A stretch of DNA of 64,000 nucleotides from contig CM056588.1 of the NCBI GenBank assembly GCA_029721435.1, positions 36,597,430 to 36,661,429 on the forward strand, in the 5' to 3' direction. Positions 29,776 through 41,951 of this stretch are shown in pieces. Below the pieces are notes generated by a model. That model saw only the letters and a program-made list of their open reading frames with translations. It did not search any database and was not told where the DNA came from. This DNA is from Gymnothorax reevesii. Taxonomy: Eukaryota; Chordata; Actinopteri; Anguilliformes; Muraenidae. Position numbers and translations under genes: made by a program. Numbering within the stretch: position 1 is the stretch's first letter; every line of letters starts with the position of its first letter.

Positions 29776-30394
29776 GACTCAAAGCTCCACTTCATGATCA
29801 GAGCGCTCCGTCTGACAAACGCACCCTGCTTTCCCCGCGTCTCCCGCGTATCAAAGCAGCAAACGGGCCGTTTTACAGCGTGGATTTAAAACAAAACATG
29901 GATCCCCCGCAGAGAGACACCACAAGAATAATGTCACAGACCTCCATCACTCTCAAATGCAACACACTTCCTGTTTCATATGAGCAACTCCACAAAGCGT
30001 GTTCTGCAAAGGGAGGGGGCGCGAGCGCTGAGCGTTTGTAGGTCTCACGTTTCTATAGCGACAGGTGCTTTTAATAATTTGCACATTGCTTGTTTTGATT
30101 TTGAATTATCCGAACATCTTGGAATATCTTGAGTGAGATTAAATGAAAAGCTGGTGGGTTGCCAGCTTTGTTTCCCGGAGAACGCTTAAGGAGGCGTTTA
30201 AAAAAATACAAATCGGTAAAAGGGAGCCAATCAAAAAAGAGAAGTGACAGAGTGATGAGCTTTTCCCCAGTGAATTCACCGTCGTGAAGGAGCTGAGCAA
30301 AAATGCCTGTCATGAGCCTTCAGGAGAGGAATATACAAGACCGACTGAAAGAATAAGGGGTTACTGGACACTCAGAGCAAACACAGACATATGG

Positions 30395-30457
30395 GAGCAT
30401 GCACACACACACACACACCCACACACACACACACGCACACGCGAACAGGCGCATACC

Positions 30458-30488
<31 letters not shown>

Positions 30489-30876
30489 GGGCATGCACAC
30501 TCTTGAACACACACAAACATGCTAATACATAACCACACAAGCACACTATTATACAAACACACGCAAATACAAACACACAGAAAAGCAGTAATACATGCAC
30601 TCATAAACACACCCACACACAAACACGCAGTCACATGTGCGTGCACACTATCAAACACACACAATCATGCTAATACGCAACCATGACAGCACGCTATTAT
30701 ACATGACATCACTCAAATACAAACATACAGAAAAACACTGATATACACATACAGACACGTATGTACGGGACCACAGAATCAAACTGACACAAAAATACTA
30801 CACGGAAATACAAACACACACAAGGACACTGATATACACATCGACACACACGCACTTTCATGTGCTATACCCCCTC

Positions 30877-30938
<62 letters not shown>

Positions 30939-30940
30939 TG

Positions 30941-30985
<45 letters not shown>

Positions 30986-30990
30986 ACCTG
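30395..30990. repeat. large CA microsatellite cluster
   Basis: About 600 bp of CA, CACG and CATA motifs, with a nearly pure CA run at 30880-30980. Cys/Val-rich open frames on the minus strand are artefacts. Confidence 0.9.
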
Positions 30991-31435
30991 GTTTCTGTTT
31001 GAAGAATTAGATCTGCCAATATGTTAGATGACTAGAACAGGGGACAGCTTGTTCCAGTGGAGGTTAAAGGTCGATGGGTATTAAATATGTTACTCATGTG
31101 GGCAAAATGACAGGCTCTGCATTCAATATTGCAGCAGTACAGAAAAGGACTCTGCAAATATACAACTTTCAACTAATCAAAATAAACTAACTGAATAAAG
31201 ACAGATACATTACCACTCAGAAGAAGCTCATTTCCCTGATTAAAAGAAAACAAGGCATCACACATTCATTACTACGGAGAATAATGAGAAAACCTCAGAG
31301 TAAAGACAGATGAAGATGCAGCAGTAATCCATTTTCCAGAGGTTTGGTAGGATTAACTGGCATTTTTGTGATTCATCATTGTTTCTGTGATTAATAAGAT
31401 GGACAGTCCAATGCTACCATTAATAATGGCATTAA

Positions 31436-33658
31436 AGGGGACCTATTTTGCTATATTTCCAAGGTTATATTTGGATCTTGGACTCCCCTAGAGTACTCCT
31501 GATTGTTCAAAGTCCTAAACAGAGTCCTTATTTAGCTCATATTGCCATCCTCAAAAAGCCCCATTTGTAGTCCATTGTAGTCTCTGCCTGAAAGGCCACA
31601 CTGGGGTGGTTCTTTCGCTCCCACTCCCCGTGTGCCCACTTTCTTCTGACTGGCCAGCTCTGTGGAGGGCGGAGTTGGATGGGACGAGGCTGCGGAACGC
31701 AGTTTTCTGGGTCCGGCTCCTCGGAGTGAAACTGAAACGCGTCTCCCAAAGGAATCGACGGGCATATTCCGCAATCAAACACAGTACATGTGTATAGATC
31801 TAATGAAATTAACTTGTTCTAATAAACGCAACGGCGAAAGAGGAGGACGCAGTGCGAATGTGTGGCAGCTAAAACTCGAATTTGCTGTCTACCTACGGCT
31901 ACTATGGTGACTACACCGGTGTTTCTATTCTATAGCTAAGATTGAGGAGAAGCTAGAATCCACCCCATATAGACACATTTGTAGAACAGATCGACAAACC
32001 CAAGTGTAGACCGGAGACCGTAGAAATCCGGTGGGTCTGACTTTAGAGGGAAACATGGACAGTGAGGAGCAACATAAAGTGGACCAACAACTTATGGACT
32101 GCTTCAGTGTGTATTATAACGACCTGTTGATTTGTGTGCATAGCTGTGGTGTCGTTAGCGTGGAGTAATGAAGAGCTTCTGCACTGGTGTATGACAAAGG
32201 GCCGAAAGCTCCAGGCTAAACGGGCTTTTCAAAAATTGCCCGTGGAAATGGTTACTTATTGCATCGGAATGCCAAGCATTTGCTCTCAGAAAATGGGCGC
32301 ATGAAGCCGCTTTCACACCGGACGCGAAACTAATTTTTCTTGCGACGGATTACATTCAAAGTCAATGCATTGTCTTTGAATTTACTTTAAATGTAATCTC
32401 TTGCGCGAAAAATTTGTTTTGCGTCCAGTGTGAAAGCTGCTTAACACGCATATTTGTGTCTTTGCATTGACTTTGAATGTAGCTAATCTGTCGCATGAAA
32501 AATTTGTTTCGCGTCTCGTGCGAAAACGGCTTAACGTGACCATAACGCGTGTATTCAAGTTTTGGTATTGACTCTGAATGTAATTTGTCCCACTAAAAAT
32601 TTGTTTCGCGTCTGATGTGTAAGCAGCTTCATGGATAGTACACGACAGCTAGAGAGAGCTTGGTTATGTTATGAACATAATACAGGTTTTGCAGATCGTT
32701 ACTTCTGTTAGCATGGACAAGTTGCTTATGTGGAGCTAGTGAATCGATCATTTCTACAGGAAAGAATTTCGTATTTAATCTCCGCTTTTTTCAGCTTTTT
32801 TTTTGTTAGCCGCTGTGCTACAGCAACAATCAACTGGCTATCACGTAAGGTTAGGTTATGCAGTAATAGTAAATTACAGCTTCTGTATCTGTGAGTCACG
32901 GACAGTCGCAACCAATACAGGCTTTATCTTCAGAAATTTTACAAAGCCTGCGTTTGAGGCCTGTTGTTAGTGCTAACTATCGCTAGTGGTCCTGCTAGCC
33001 ACCCGTAACATGTCAGCTTCACTTACATTATTTTCTGTTATATGGTTAATTACAGTTTGTGGGTCCGAGCGCTTGATTGATGCAACTGCTTCAGGTTTGA
33101 GAAGCAGCTGAAATGCTTATCCTGTGTCGAATTATCTTTCATTGACAAAGCTGTCTTTGGCAAAATGCTGAGCACAAACAGCTAACATTTACTTTGGCCG
33201 TGGCTGTTTGCTGCCAGCAAACAAAAAATGCTACCCACTGATTTCTGGTGGCATCGCCTTTTGGGAGAGAAATAGGTGTTTTTCTTCGCATCCAAAAGTA
33301 AACGAACAAGCAGCTTTGGGAGAGATACTGACTAAACTGCACTTCAAATGATCTGCCATTCTTCTTTTATATTTCCAAAAGTGTAGACGCTACTAAGGCA
33401 TAGTATGATCTCCCATCGTTAGTGCCCGCTAGAATAGTTTCCAGTGTGAGCAGGTCCAGCGTCCAGGTTTTGCTCAGATCTCGTGAAGATCTCAGGAGGA
33501 GCTGCTCAGAGAGGAAATCACGTTCACAAAATCATGTTCTTGGATTACGGCAAAACCTCTGTATCTTATGCTTAGACACTTTTCAGAGGTTGAGTATGGA
33601 CAACCAACATAACAATACTAATATGTATTAAAACAAGGATCAGCATAATAGGTCCCCT
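31436..33658. mobile_element. 2.2-kb TTAA-flanked transposon (T2/Kolobok-like), no intact gene
   Basis: TTAA at 31432-31435 and 33659-33662 flanks AGGGGACCTATTTTGCTATA on the left and, in complement, AGGGGACCTATTATGCTGAT on the right. TTAAAGGRR is the T2/Kolobok signature. Around 31537-31782 three overlapping frames stay open on the minus strand (up to 81 codons) without a recognised domain. No transposase was recognised, so it is probably non-autonomous. A second, palindromic element is nested at 32304-32630. Confidence 0.8.
32304..32630. mobile_element. palindromic MITE and two further half-copies
   Basis: AAGCCGCTTTCACACCGGAC at the left pairs with GTGTGAAAGCTGCTT near 32440. The arms meet at CAAAGTCAATGCATTGTCTTTGAATTTA. 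Two more degraded copies of the arm follow, each with TTGACTTTGAATGTA-like and AAAAATTTGTTTCGCGTC-like parts, making a short tandem array of arms inside the larger TTAA element. Confidence 0.7.
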
Positions 33659-34194
33659 TTAAATAATAATTAGCATCACCGGCAGTATTGTTGCTAGTAC
33701 AGTTTGTTCACTGATACTGGTTTTCAACTGCACCACTTCATTCTCAGTTGAGGACCTCGAGTGGAGTGGTTTATTGGCTTGTGGGCAGTGCAAAAGCACC
33801 TATGAGGCATACGGAGACCTACACTGCTAGTAATTAAATTGCAGCCGTGCATTTTCACCCCAAATATGAAAAGCTCTCCAAATCAGCTGAGAGGCACTCC
33901 TCATTTTGTTGGATCAGCTCCAGGGAATTGAAGAATTGAATGGCTCTTGAGGACGTGCACCTCAAATCTGGCTCATATCTGAAGCGCTAGAAAGGAGCCT
34001 CTTCCTGACACTAATGCAAGAAGCAGAGGAGGCCAGGATCCTACAATGGCTGCCATCCAGCCCCTGTCACAGCCTACCACCCAATCGGAGGCCTGGGTGT
34101 GTCCCTGTCTCTGTCTACCACCCAATCAGAGGCCTGGGTGTGTCCCTGTCTCTGTCTACCACTCAATCAAGGGTCTGGGTGCATGTGGAACAAG

Positions 34195-34475
34195 AGCCTC
34201 GGCTCCATTCCCACACACATAGATTCCACACATGCATACAGACACAAGGAACAAACAGAGTGGATGCACAGGACCACATAAACACAGACACACGCACACA
34301 GGCGCGCGCGCAAACACATACAGAAACACACAGGCACAAGCACAATGAATACACAGAACTACACAAACATGCATACCCAATGACAGACAGACACATGCAC
34401 ACACAGACACAAACACGCACTGGCACACACACCCAGAAAGGCTCACACATACACACATACAAAAAGCTGTAGCAA
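34195..34475. repeat. CA-rich microsatellite and preceding duplicated segment
   Basis: CA-rich tract with interruptions. Just upstream, at 34066-34175, a 46-bp unit with TACCACCCAATCRGAGGCCT and GGGTGTGTCCCTGTCTCTGT is repeated about two and a half times. Open frames over both are artefacts. Confidence 0.85.
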
Positions 34476-36204
34476 TGCATAGTAGGGTCCATATGTACTG
34501 CCACAGAGTCAGCTGCCTGACACAGAATCATTGCTTCACTCAGTGAGCATCAACACCAAATTTCATGGATTTTAGTAGTGGGAAATTTAGCCCCATCAAG
34601 AAAGCACCAAATCCTTAGAATTAAAGACATCTTGCCGTAAAGGGAATGTATTGCATCATTCCAAACTGTTCCAGTACTGAGTTTAAATCCATTCACTGTG
34701 ACGGGAACTGTGAGCTGGAAGCAGGGTCAGAGTGAGAGAAAACTGGAGATGAGGCCTGAAAACTCCCTGTAGAGCGCAGAGGCTGTGCTGAACACACGGC
34801 CTGATGAACCGAGTAAAACACTGACTGGGGAACAGCACTGCAGCGTGTCTGCAACTCCAATCATGCATCCCATAATAATACTGTACACTGCTCCATCAGC
34901 TGTAGAAAGGGATTCAGAGAATCATGCAGCATTACCATCAAGTTTTTGCGCCAAATTTTACCATCTGGTGGGAGATGAATCTGACTACCAAATGAAAACT
35001 AGACTGAATTGGAAACACAATTGAACGTCATTTTCCCCAGATGAAAATAGCAATGTGAGTGACTTTTGTTTTCTTCCAAATACACGTTTATACGTCAAGT
35101 ACTTTTCTGTGGAGTTTTCCACTTGCAGCCAACCTGACTAAATGTGAGTTCAACTCTTATTTTGCAAAATGGTAATTAAATGCCCATTTCTGCCCAATTG
35201 CACGACTGAGGAAAGTGAACTAGCCACATACATTTCTATCTGCTCTCTTTAATGACCTGAGGTTGGTAAGGAAACACCAGCCATTATGTCCATAACTACC
35301 TCTGGGATGTAAAATTTCACAAAGGTACTTGAATGTCTGGATATTCACTTAAACCTTCCTCGTGGACTTCAGAGCCTTAACACTGGAGGACGGCCTCTTT
35401 ATTTTGTGGTAGACTTTACATGTTGAGCTCATCCTGTTTAGCCTCACTGGATCCTTTGGCTGTCAGACATAGTACTCTCTTAGAGAAAACAGTGTGAATA
35501 CAATTCCCACTGGAGATGGCAGTCCTATTATGAGGTATCCTTCCACGAGGTAACATTTAATGAAGCGTGTATCGCTGAACTCTCGATACATACAAGAGGC
35601 AAAATAATTCTACTGCTCCAGTCCTGCAGTGCACAATAGGCTTTCTAAGAAATAGAGAACACCAGAACACCTTACATTTAGCTGAACCTGCTGCGGTTGC
35701 CAAGATACAGAGGCCATTAATTCCTGGCTGTCAGACAGAATAAATTACTAGCTGACTTCTTTTATTTAATGAAGCCAGTCACTGGTAGTACGTGAAGTTA
35801 GCCGCTTAAAGAAAAACTGAGACAGAAAAGGAAGATTGCATTGCCAGACAAATAGGCAGACCTTTCCCTCATGACAAGCGATTACATTTCCTTTCTAGAA
35901 TAATTAAAAGTGCCTTTTTCAAAGATCAGCCCAATACTAGCAGAAGTGGCCGACTCACCATCTCCAAATCTCTTCATACTTCATAATTATTGAGTTTGGG
36001 GCTGGGAATAGGGAAATCAGTCATGACCTTGGTAATTAAACCCTCCCCTGCTGAGCAGGCCTCGCCCACTTTTCTGGGCTGAATTAAGCAGTAAAAAATT
36101 TGACTGCTCCAAATTTAAACCTACCTGGAGGTCCCAAGTTTTAATCAATTATTTTTGAAACTAGAGTTGGGGGACTGCAACTTGGAGGGAAAAAAATTCT
36201 GGGA

Positions 36205-37857
36205 CCTCCATGTAGGTTGGCGCTAGCGTCACCTGAAGTCATAACCGATGCCATTTCCGACAGATGGATATTGGGTCCTAGTTCTATCCTACATGTAGGT
36301 CCCAAAAAATTACAACTGTTTTCCAGTCTTTTTATGCCAAACATCAATAATCAGCAATAAAAGTTTTGGGACCTTTGTGCAGGAAGGAGAATAAGGTACC
36401 AAAAGTGGGGTAGATGTGCGTTCTCACCCCTGATCTATATAAAAGAACAGATCAGTGGTTGTCACCCAACTTCGAACCACGTCCACTAAAACCGTCATGG
36501 TCCCCCAGGTGGGCCTTCACTAGTCCCTGCTTCATCCACAGATGAACTTTCAATTTTGCCAATAAAAAACTTGGGACCTTTTCATTCCATGCAGATATTA
36601 ACCCTTCTATTTGTCACATTTGAATATTTCATCAGTATCTGTGTCCTTACAAATTGTGTACATTTTGTATGTAGAAAATACACTGCCCAGCCAAAAAAAA
36701 AAATCATCATTTGGAAATTAATGAACAAATTCTATAATTGGATCATTATTGCGGTTATTCATATATTTCAGCTGGCAATAATCATTTTAACCCTGACTGA
36801 TGAAGCGCATCGCTACTCATTTTTGAAAAAATCATGTCGGAAGACACATCCCTTGATGGCGGAAAAGATGTTACAGTATTTTAGAACGGGCAAGTTATTG
36901 GCCGGTATTAAGCAGAGAAAACCTTGAATGACAAAAATAAGTATGAGGAATCATTTTCACAAACAAATTTGCCTTACCTTAAACACATTAAAAGTTATTG
37001 GGATGTGCTCAAGAAAGACCATCGAGTGGTTCAACCAATCATGTGTGATGTGTACTGCCTTGAACAACAGGCCCCTGCTAGCCTCAACAACTGATAATAT
37101 GTAAAAGAGACCATTGTTGATGGATTTAAGCCAGGCAATGTAGGTCATTCCTACCAACACCAAAAGGAAGATTAGGAATAGCCTATTTGTAAATGACACG
37201 ACACCTGATAAGAGAAGTGTGAAACAGGATGTGGGCCAAAAGATACAGCTGAAAAACCTTGTGACGCAGAAGCCCGCGTGTGCCTAGATTTTAACCGAAA
37301 TGCATTAAAAGAAAGGGTTAATGTCAAAATATATTAGAGCTAAAATGGCCTTTTGAGGATTACTGAACTCTGATTTAAAAGGAAAAGTAAGAAATGGAAC
37401 TTGGCTTGAAGATACATGCACACGTACATAATGTACACAATTTGTGTTTTTGCACAGATACTGATTAAATACTGAAATATGACAAATAAAAGGGTTAATA
37501 TCTGCACGGAATGAAAAGGTCCCTAGCTTTTATTGGCAAACTTGGAAGTTCATATGTGGATGAAGCAGGAACTGGTGAAGGCCCACCTGGGGGGCCATGA
37601 AGGTTTTAGGGGGCGTGGCTCGAAGTTGGGTGACCACGCCCATCTACCCCACTTTTGGTCCCTTATTCTCCTTCCTGCACAAAGGTCCCGAAACTTTTAT
37701 TGCTGATTATTGATATTTGGCATGCGAAGACTGGAAAAAATTTGTAATTTGTTTGGGACCTGTATGTAGGATGGAACTAGGACCCAATTTCTATGTGTCA
37801 GAAATGGCATCGCTTCTGACTTCAGGCGGCGCTAGCGTGAACCTACATGGAGGTTAA
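36205..37857. mobile_element. long inverted-repeat element with a mariner-like insert
   Basis: The left arm 36205-36672 and right arm 37425-37857 are inverted copies. Examples are GACCTCCATGTAGGTTGGCG/complement of AACCTACATGGAGGTT, AAAAGTTTTGGGACCTTTGT near 36360/complement near 37690, and CAGATATTAACCCTT near 36592/complement near 37492. Arms of about 430-470 bp flank a 750-bp centre. The centre contains ACACTGCCCAGCCAAAAAAA, like a mariner terminus, and an open stretch with HRYSFLKKSCRKTHPLMAEK, perhaps part of an old transposase. Outer ends and target site are not resolved; an extra partial copy of the end lies at 36118-36200. Confidence 0.7.
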
Positions 37858-38032
37858 TTTCTTTTTTGATGACATACTAGGGAAAGTAATCAGGGATGTG
37901 CACAGGAGAGACCATAGGGCACATTGGATAGGACAGGCTTAACAGACCTCCTTTCCTTACATGGCTGTTGAGTAAGCAAGGTGTAAGGAAGAATTAGAGA
38001 GGAAATAAAACATTCAGTGATCATCTTAGCAC

Positions 38033-38940
38033 AGCTCTGAAGTTGTGATGTATTTAGAGAGTCACAGTCATACAGTTGTGATGGGTGTAGAGAGCCACAG
38101 TCCTAAAGCTGTGTTGGGTTTAGAGAGTCACTGCCATTAGGTTATGCTGGGTTTAGAGAGACAAAGTCCTAAAGTTGTGACGTGTTAAGTGAGTCACAGT
38201 TGTAAAGTTGTGATGGGTTTAGAGCAGAGGTGGGCAGTGAGGGCCGTATCTGTCCCTGGTTTGCACACCAACATCTGGTCTTTAATTAGTTGATTGTCTC
38301 AATTAGCCAAACCATTTATGAAATCTGACGTTTCATGCGCATTTCTTTAAATTATCATGAAACTACAAAGACTAGTCTTGTCTCCCTTCATAAAACATTT
38401 TCCTTTGATCGAATCATTGCGAAAATCTATATTTGTGCATGCAATCAATTTACTCAATTAGTCAGGGTAATTGACAGGAATAAAAACCTGCATACACACC
38501 GGCCCTCCAGGACCGTGATTGCCCACCCCTGGTTTAGAGAGTCACAGTTGGAAAGTTGCGTTGGGTTTAGAGAGTCACAGTCGTAAAGTTGTGATGGGTG
38601 TGGAGAGTCACAGTCCTAAAGTTGTGATGGGTGTAGAGAGTCACAGTCCTAAAGTTGTGATGGTGTTACAGATAGACAGTCCTGAAGTTGTGATGGGCTT
38701 AGAGAGACAGTCCTAAAGTTTTGTTGAGTTTAGAGAGTCACTGTCATTAAGTTGTGATGGGTTTAGTGAGACGCAGTGGTAAAGCTGTGATGGGTTTAGA
38801 GAGTCATGGTCCGAAAGTTGTGATTGGTTTAGAGAGACAAAGTCATTAAGAGATACGGTCTTAAAGTTGTGATGGGTTTAGAGAGTCACAGTCCTAAAGT
38901 TGCGATGGGTTTAGAGAGTCACAGCCCTAAAGTTGTGATA
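38033..38940. repeat. 33-bp minisatellite interrupted by a MITE
   Basis: Unit close to TTTAGAGAGTCACAGTCCTA then AAGTTGTGATGGG; about 18-20 copies in two blocks (38033-38224 and 38532-38940) around the insertion. The array ends only about 60 bp from the donor of the helix 3 exon. Confidence 0.92.
38225..38531. mobile_element. 307-bp hAT-type MITE with exact 8-bp target duplication
   Basis: GTTTAGAG stands immediately left (38217-38224) and right (38532-38539). The ends are CAGAGGTGGGCAGTGAGGGC on the left and, in complement, CAGGGGTGGGCAATCACGGT on the right. Eight-base duplication and CAGRGGTGGGC ends fit hAT. No coding sequence. Confidence 0.9.
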
Positions 38941-38981
38941 ACTTTGGAAGAGGTAAAAGGACTAGACCCTTGGCTCATTTA

Positions 38982-39146
<165 letters not shown>

Positions 39147-40289
39147 TCAGGTGGAGAAACCAGAGCACAACACCCCCACGCTATACCCATCATTCAAAGG
39201 AATCCATCTTACCGATTCTCAACACCACCTTACTCCCTTCAGTGACCCTGCAGCAAGGCTCATTCAGACATCACAAGAGCATGATCTCTCCCTTTGCACT
39301 GTGCGAGGCATCGCCTCTGCAGACACTCCGTATTAAACTTTCTTCACAATTCCCCGGTGTGACCCTTAAAAGCCTGCCAGCGCGTGCGGTCTTAAGGACC
39401 CAGTGACTGATGGTCAGCTGGAATAACCAATCTTCCCCTAATTACCTTCACTGTGCCTCATCGATGCAGCGCTCCTGCTTTCGACCAGAGAAATCTCCTG
39501 ATGCTGTAATATTCCCAGTTCCCCCGAACTGTCCTCATAAGGACCCCCCCCCCCCCTTCCCTTCCACCCAGCCCCCTATTAAAAAACAGTTCTCCTTATT
39601 TCATCGCTGACAGCCCTGGGATATCAGCTCTGTGAGGAGAAATACAGGGAACATTTTGGGCCCCTTAAATCACGGCTCAGGTGTCACGGAATGGGCCGAG
39701 GCACAGAGCAGCGGCCCGATAGATTACAAATCGCTGTGCCCCGCAGTACATCAAGCATGGCGTTCCCGTGTCGACCGGTGATTTAGCACACCAGTTCTCC
39801 ATCTGAGCAGACATTAACCAGGGCTCACTGGGATATCTGTGGGAGGCATGGAGGAGATCTTCCCCTGGGAGAGACTGACAAAATACAGCAGTGCGAAGGA
39901 GAGACAGGGCAGAGACTAGAGCTGAGGGAGAGGGAGGGAGAGAGAGAGACTGACAGGAGGAGAAAAACAGAAACAGACTGAATGAGCGAAAGAGATTGAG
40001 ATGAAAAAAGAGAGAGGAAAAGAGAGATACAGGATAGGTTGCTGAACTGTAAAGATAAGGTAATAAATGCAGTAACTATATAAGGCGGTAATTTTCCCTT
40101 GCCTTCCTGTCATCCGGCAACTAACTTTAAAATTAGTTTAATATAGCTTGAGGGTTTTTGTCCTCAAACTTAAAGATAAAACCAAAAATAATTTTATCTA
40201 AGCAATGCTAATGAGGGAATGAAATAATGAACATTTCATTTATATGGTGCCTTCTTATAGATACTCAGTGTTTTGCAGTCACATGGGGT

Positions 40290-40870
40290 AATCTCATACC
40301 ACCACCAACACCACCACCCCACCACCAATGTGCAGCACCCATCTGGGTGGTGCAACGGCAGCATTTTTCACCAGAACGCTCACCACACATCAGCTGAAGT
40401 GATGTGGGAGAGGACAATCTGAATGCCCAATCAAATCAGGGGATGATTAGGTAACAATTTGAAAAAAAACCCAAAAAAACAGGTGGGTAATTCAGCCAAG
40501 ACACCGGGGAAGCCCTACTATAGTCAGTGACTCTCAAGGGATCTTAAGTGACCACTGTGAGTCAGGACCTCAGTTTCATGTCTCATCCCAAAAGACTGGG
40601 ACTCCTTCAGTACAGTGTCCCCATCACTGCACCGGGGATTCAGGAGTCTTTCATCAGATTGAACATCACCGCCTAATGGCCACCAACACCACTTCCAGAG
40701 GCAATTGCATTTTGCAAGGTGGTCTGCCATCCACATACTGACCAAGGCAATGCCATATGCTGATATACCATCAGTGCAGGCAAATCCTGTTTGGGCAGAA
40801 ACCACTGCTTAGCTTCAGCTGGTGGAGCAGATCAAATTGTGGTTCGGCTGCTAGCAAACCCAGAGCACAA
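40290..40870 (-). repeat. dispersed fish repeat with a 5S rRNA-like segment
   Basis: Sequence such as CAACGGCAGCATTTTTCACC, CCAGAACGCTCACCACACAT, CAGGACCTCAGTTTCATGTC and CACCAACACCACTTCCAG matches, by memory, a common fish interspersed repeat. GGTCTGCCATCCACATACTG and CTGCTTAGCTTCAG are similar to the complement of 5S rRNA internal sequence. A 63-bp block (40743-40805) replaces the bases normally found between those two pieces. Confidence 0.6.
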
Positions 40871-41096
40871 TCAACCGCTGTTTCTTAAAGCCATTTTCTA
40901 CTTCAGAGGGGAGTGACAGAGCTGTGCAATTTGCAGCTTCATAAATGAGCAGGCTTCGCAGGAGAACAACATGGTGAAAAGCACTTCGACGCTAATCCCT
41001 TTATCCTCACCTATATCTACCATTTACACCTGAGCTCAGAGGTGCAACTACACCGTCCGTGTTAGGAGTGCTACAGTATGTACAGGTTGTGCAGGC

Positions 41097-41310
41097 AGGG
41101 AGTGTGTGCATGAGAGAGAGAGTGTGCCTGTGCATGTGCGTGCAGTGTGTGTGCATTTGTGCGTGCGTGCACGCATTTGCGTGTTTGTGCGTGCATGTTT
41201 GTGTGTCTGTGCATTTGTGTGTGTGTGTGTGAGTACACGCATGCATGTGATTACGTGTGTGTGCGCGCAGGCGCATGTGTTAGTGTGAGGGAGAGAGAGG
41301 GAGAGAGTTC
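41097..41310. repeat. TG-rich microsatellite
   Basis: TG repeat with GTGCGTGC and CATGCATG interruptions, followed by a short GA run. Open frames are artefacts. Confidence 0.9.
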
Positions 41311-41951
41311 CATTGCTCTAACTGTCAAATTGATAATAATAACACAAGCTCCTGAATTCCGATTTTTAAACTGATCCATAAGACAAGCATGCTATTCTGT
41401 GTTTATTATTGCAGAGCTACAGATGGGACTGACAGCTCATGTTGCACCAACGTAGGTATATTCACGTCTAACAACGCAAATACTATTTCTAGAACAGCAA
41501 CTGCGAGTTTGTCGTTCGAGGAACAGCCATAAAACAGCAATCAAAACACCTTCACAAACACAGTATTATATAACAGCTATTAATTACATTCAGCTTTACT
41601 TTGCAGCCAACATGTCCGATGTACAATTCAGTACATAATAATAATCACTCCCATAAAAGCGAACAAGCTCCGTGCGGAGAAATGACAGGTTTATCGCTTC
41701 TTGTAAAAATACATAATCACTCGTCAAGGAATGAAATCAGCAATAGCAATATCCATATAAGAGGATGGTGATCCTAAATAGCGCCAAGCCGGAGGAAATT
41801 AGCGTGCATTTCTCATCCACCATATAAAGAAACTCCGCTATTTTACAGTCCACCATTTAACCCTTTATTGGGCATTTTAAAATGCACTACTGTGCTTACT
41901 GAGTCATAATTCCATTGCTTCCATTTCCCAGTTGTAATTGGTAAATCTGTA

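Noticed and set aside
40690..40860. A 5S rRNA gene
   Set aside because: Only two short segments resemble the complement of 5S rRNA, with foreign sequence between them and no full-length gene. It belongs to a dispersed repeat.
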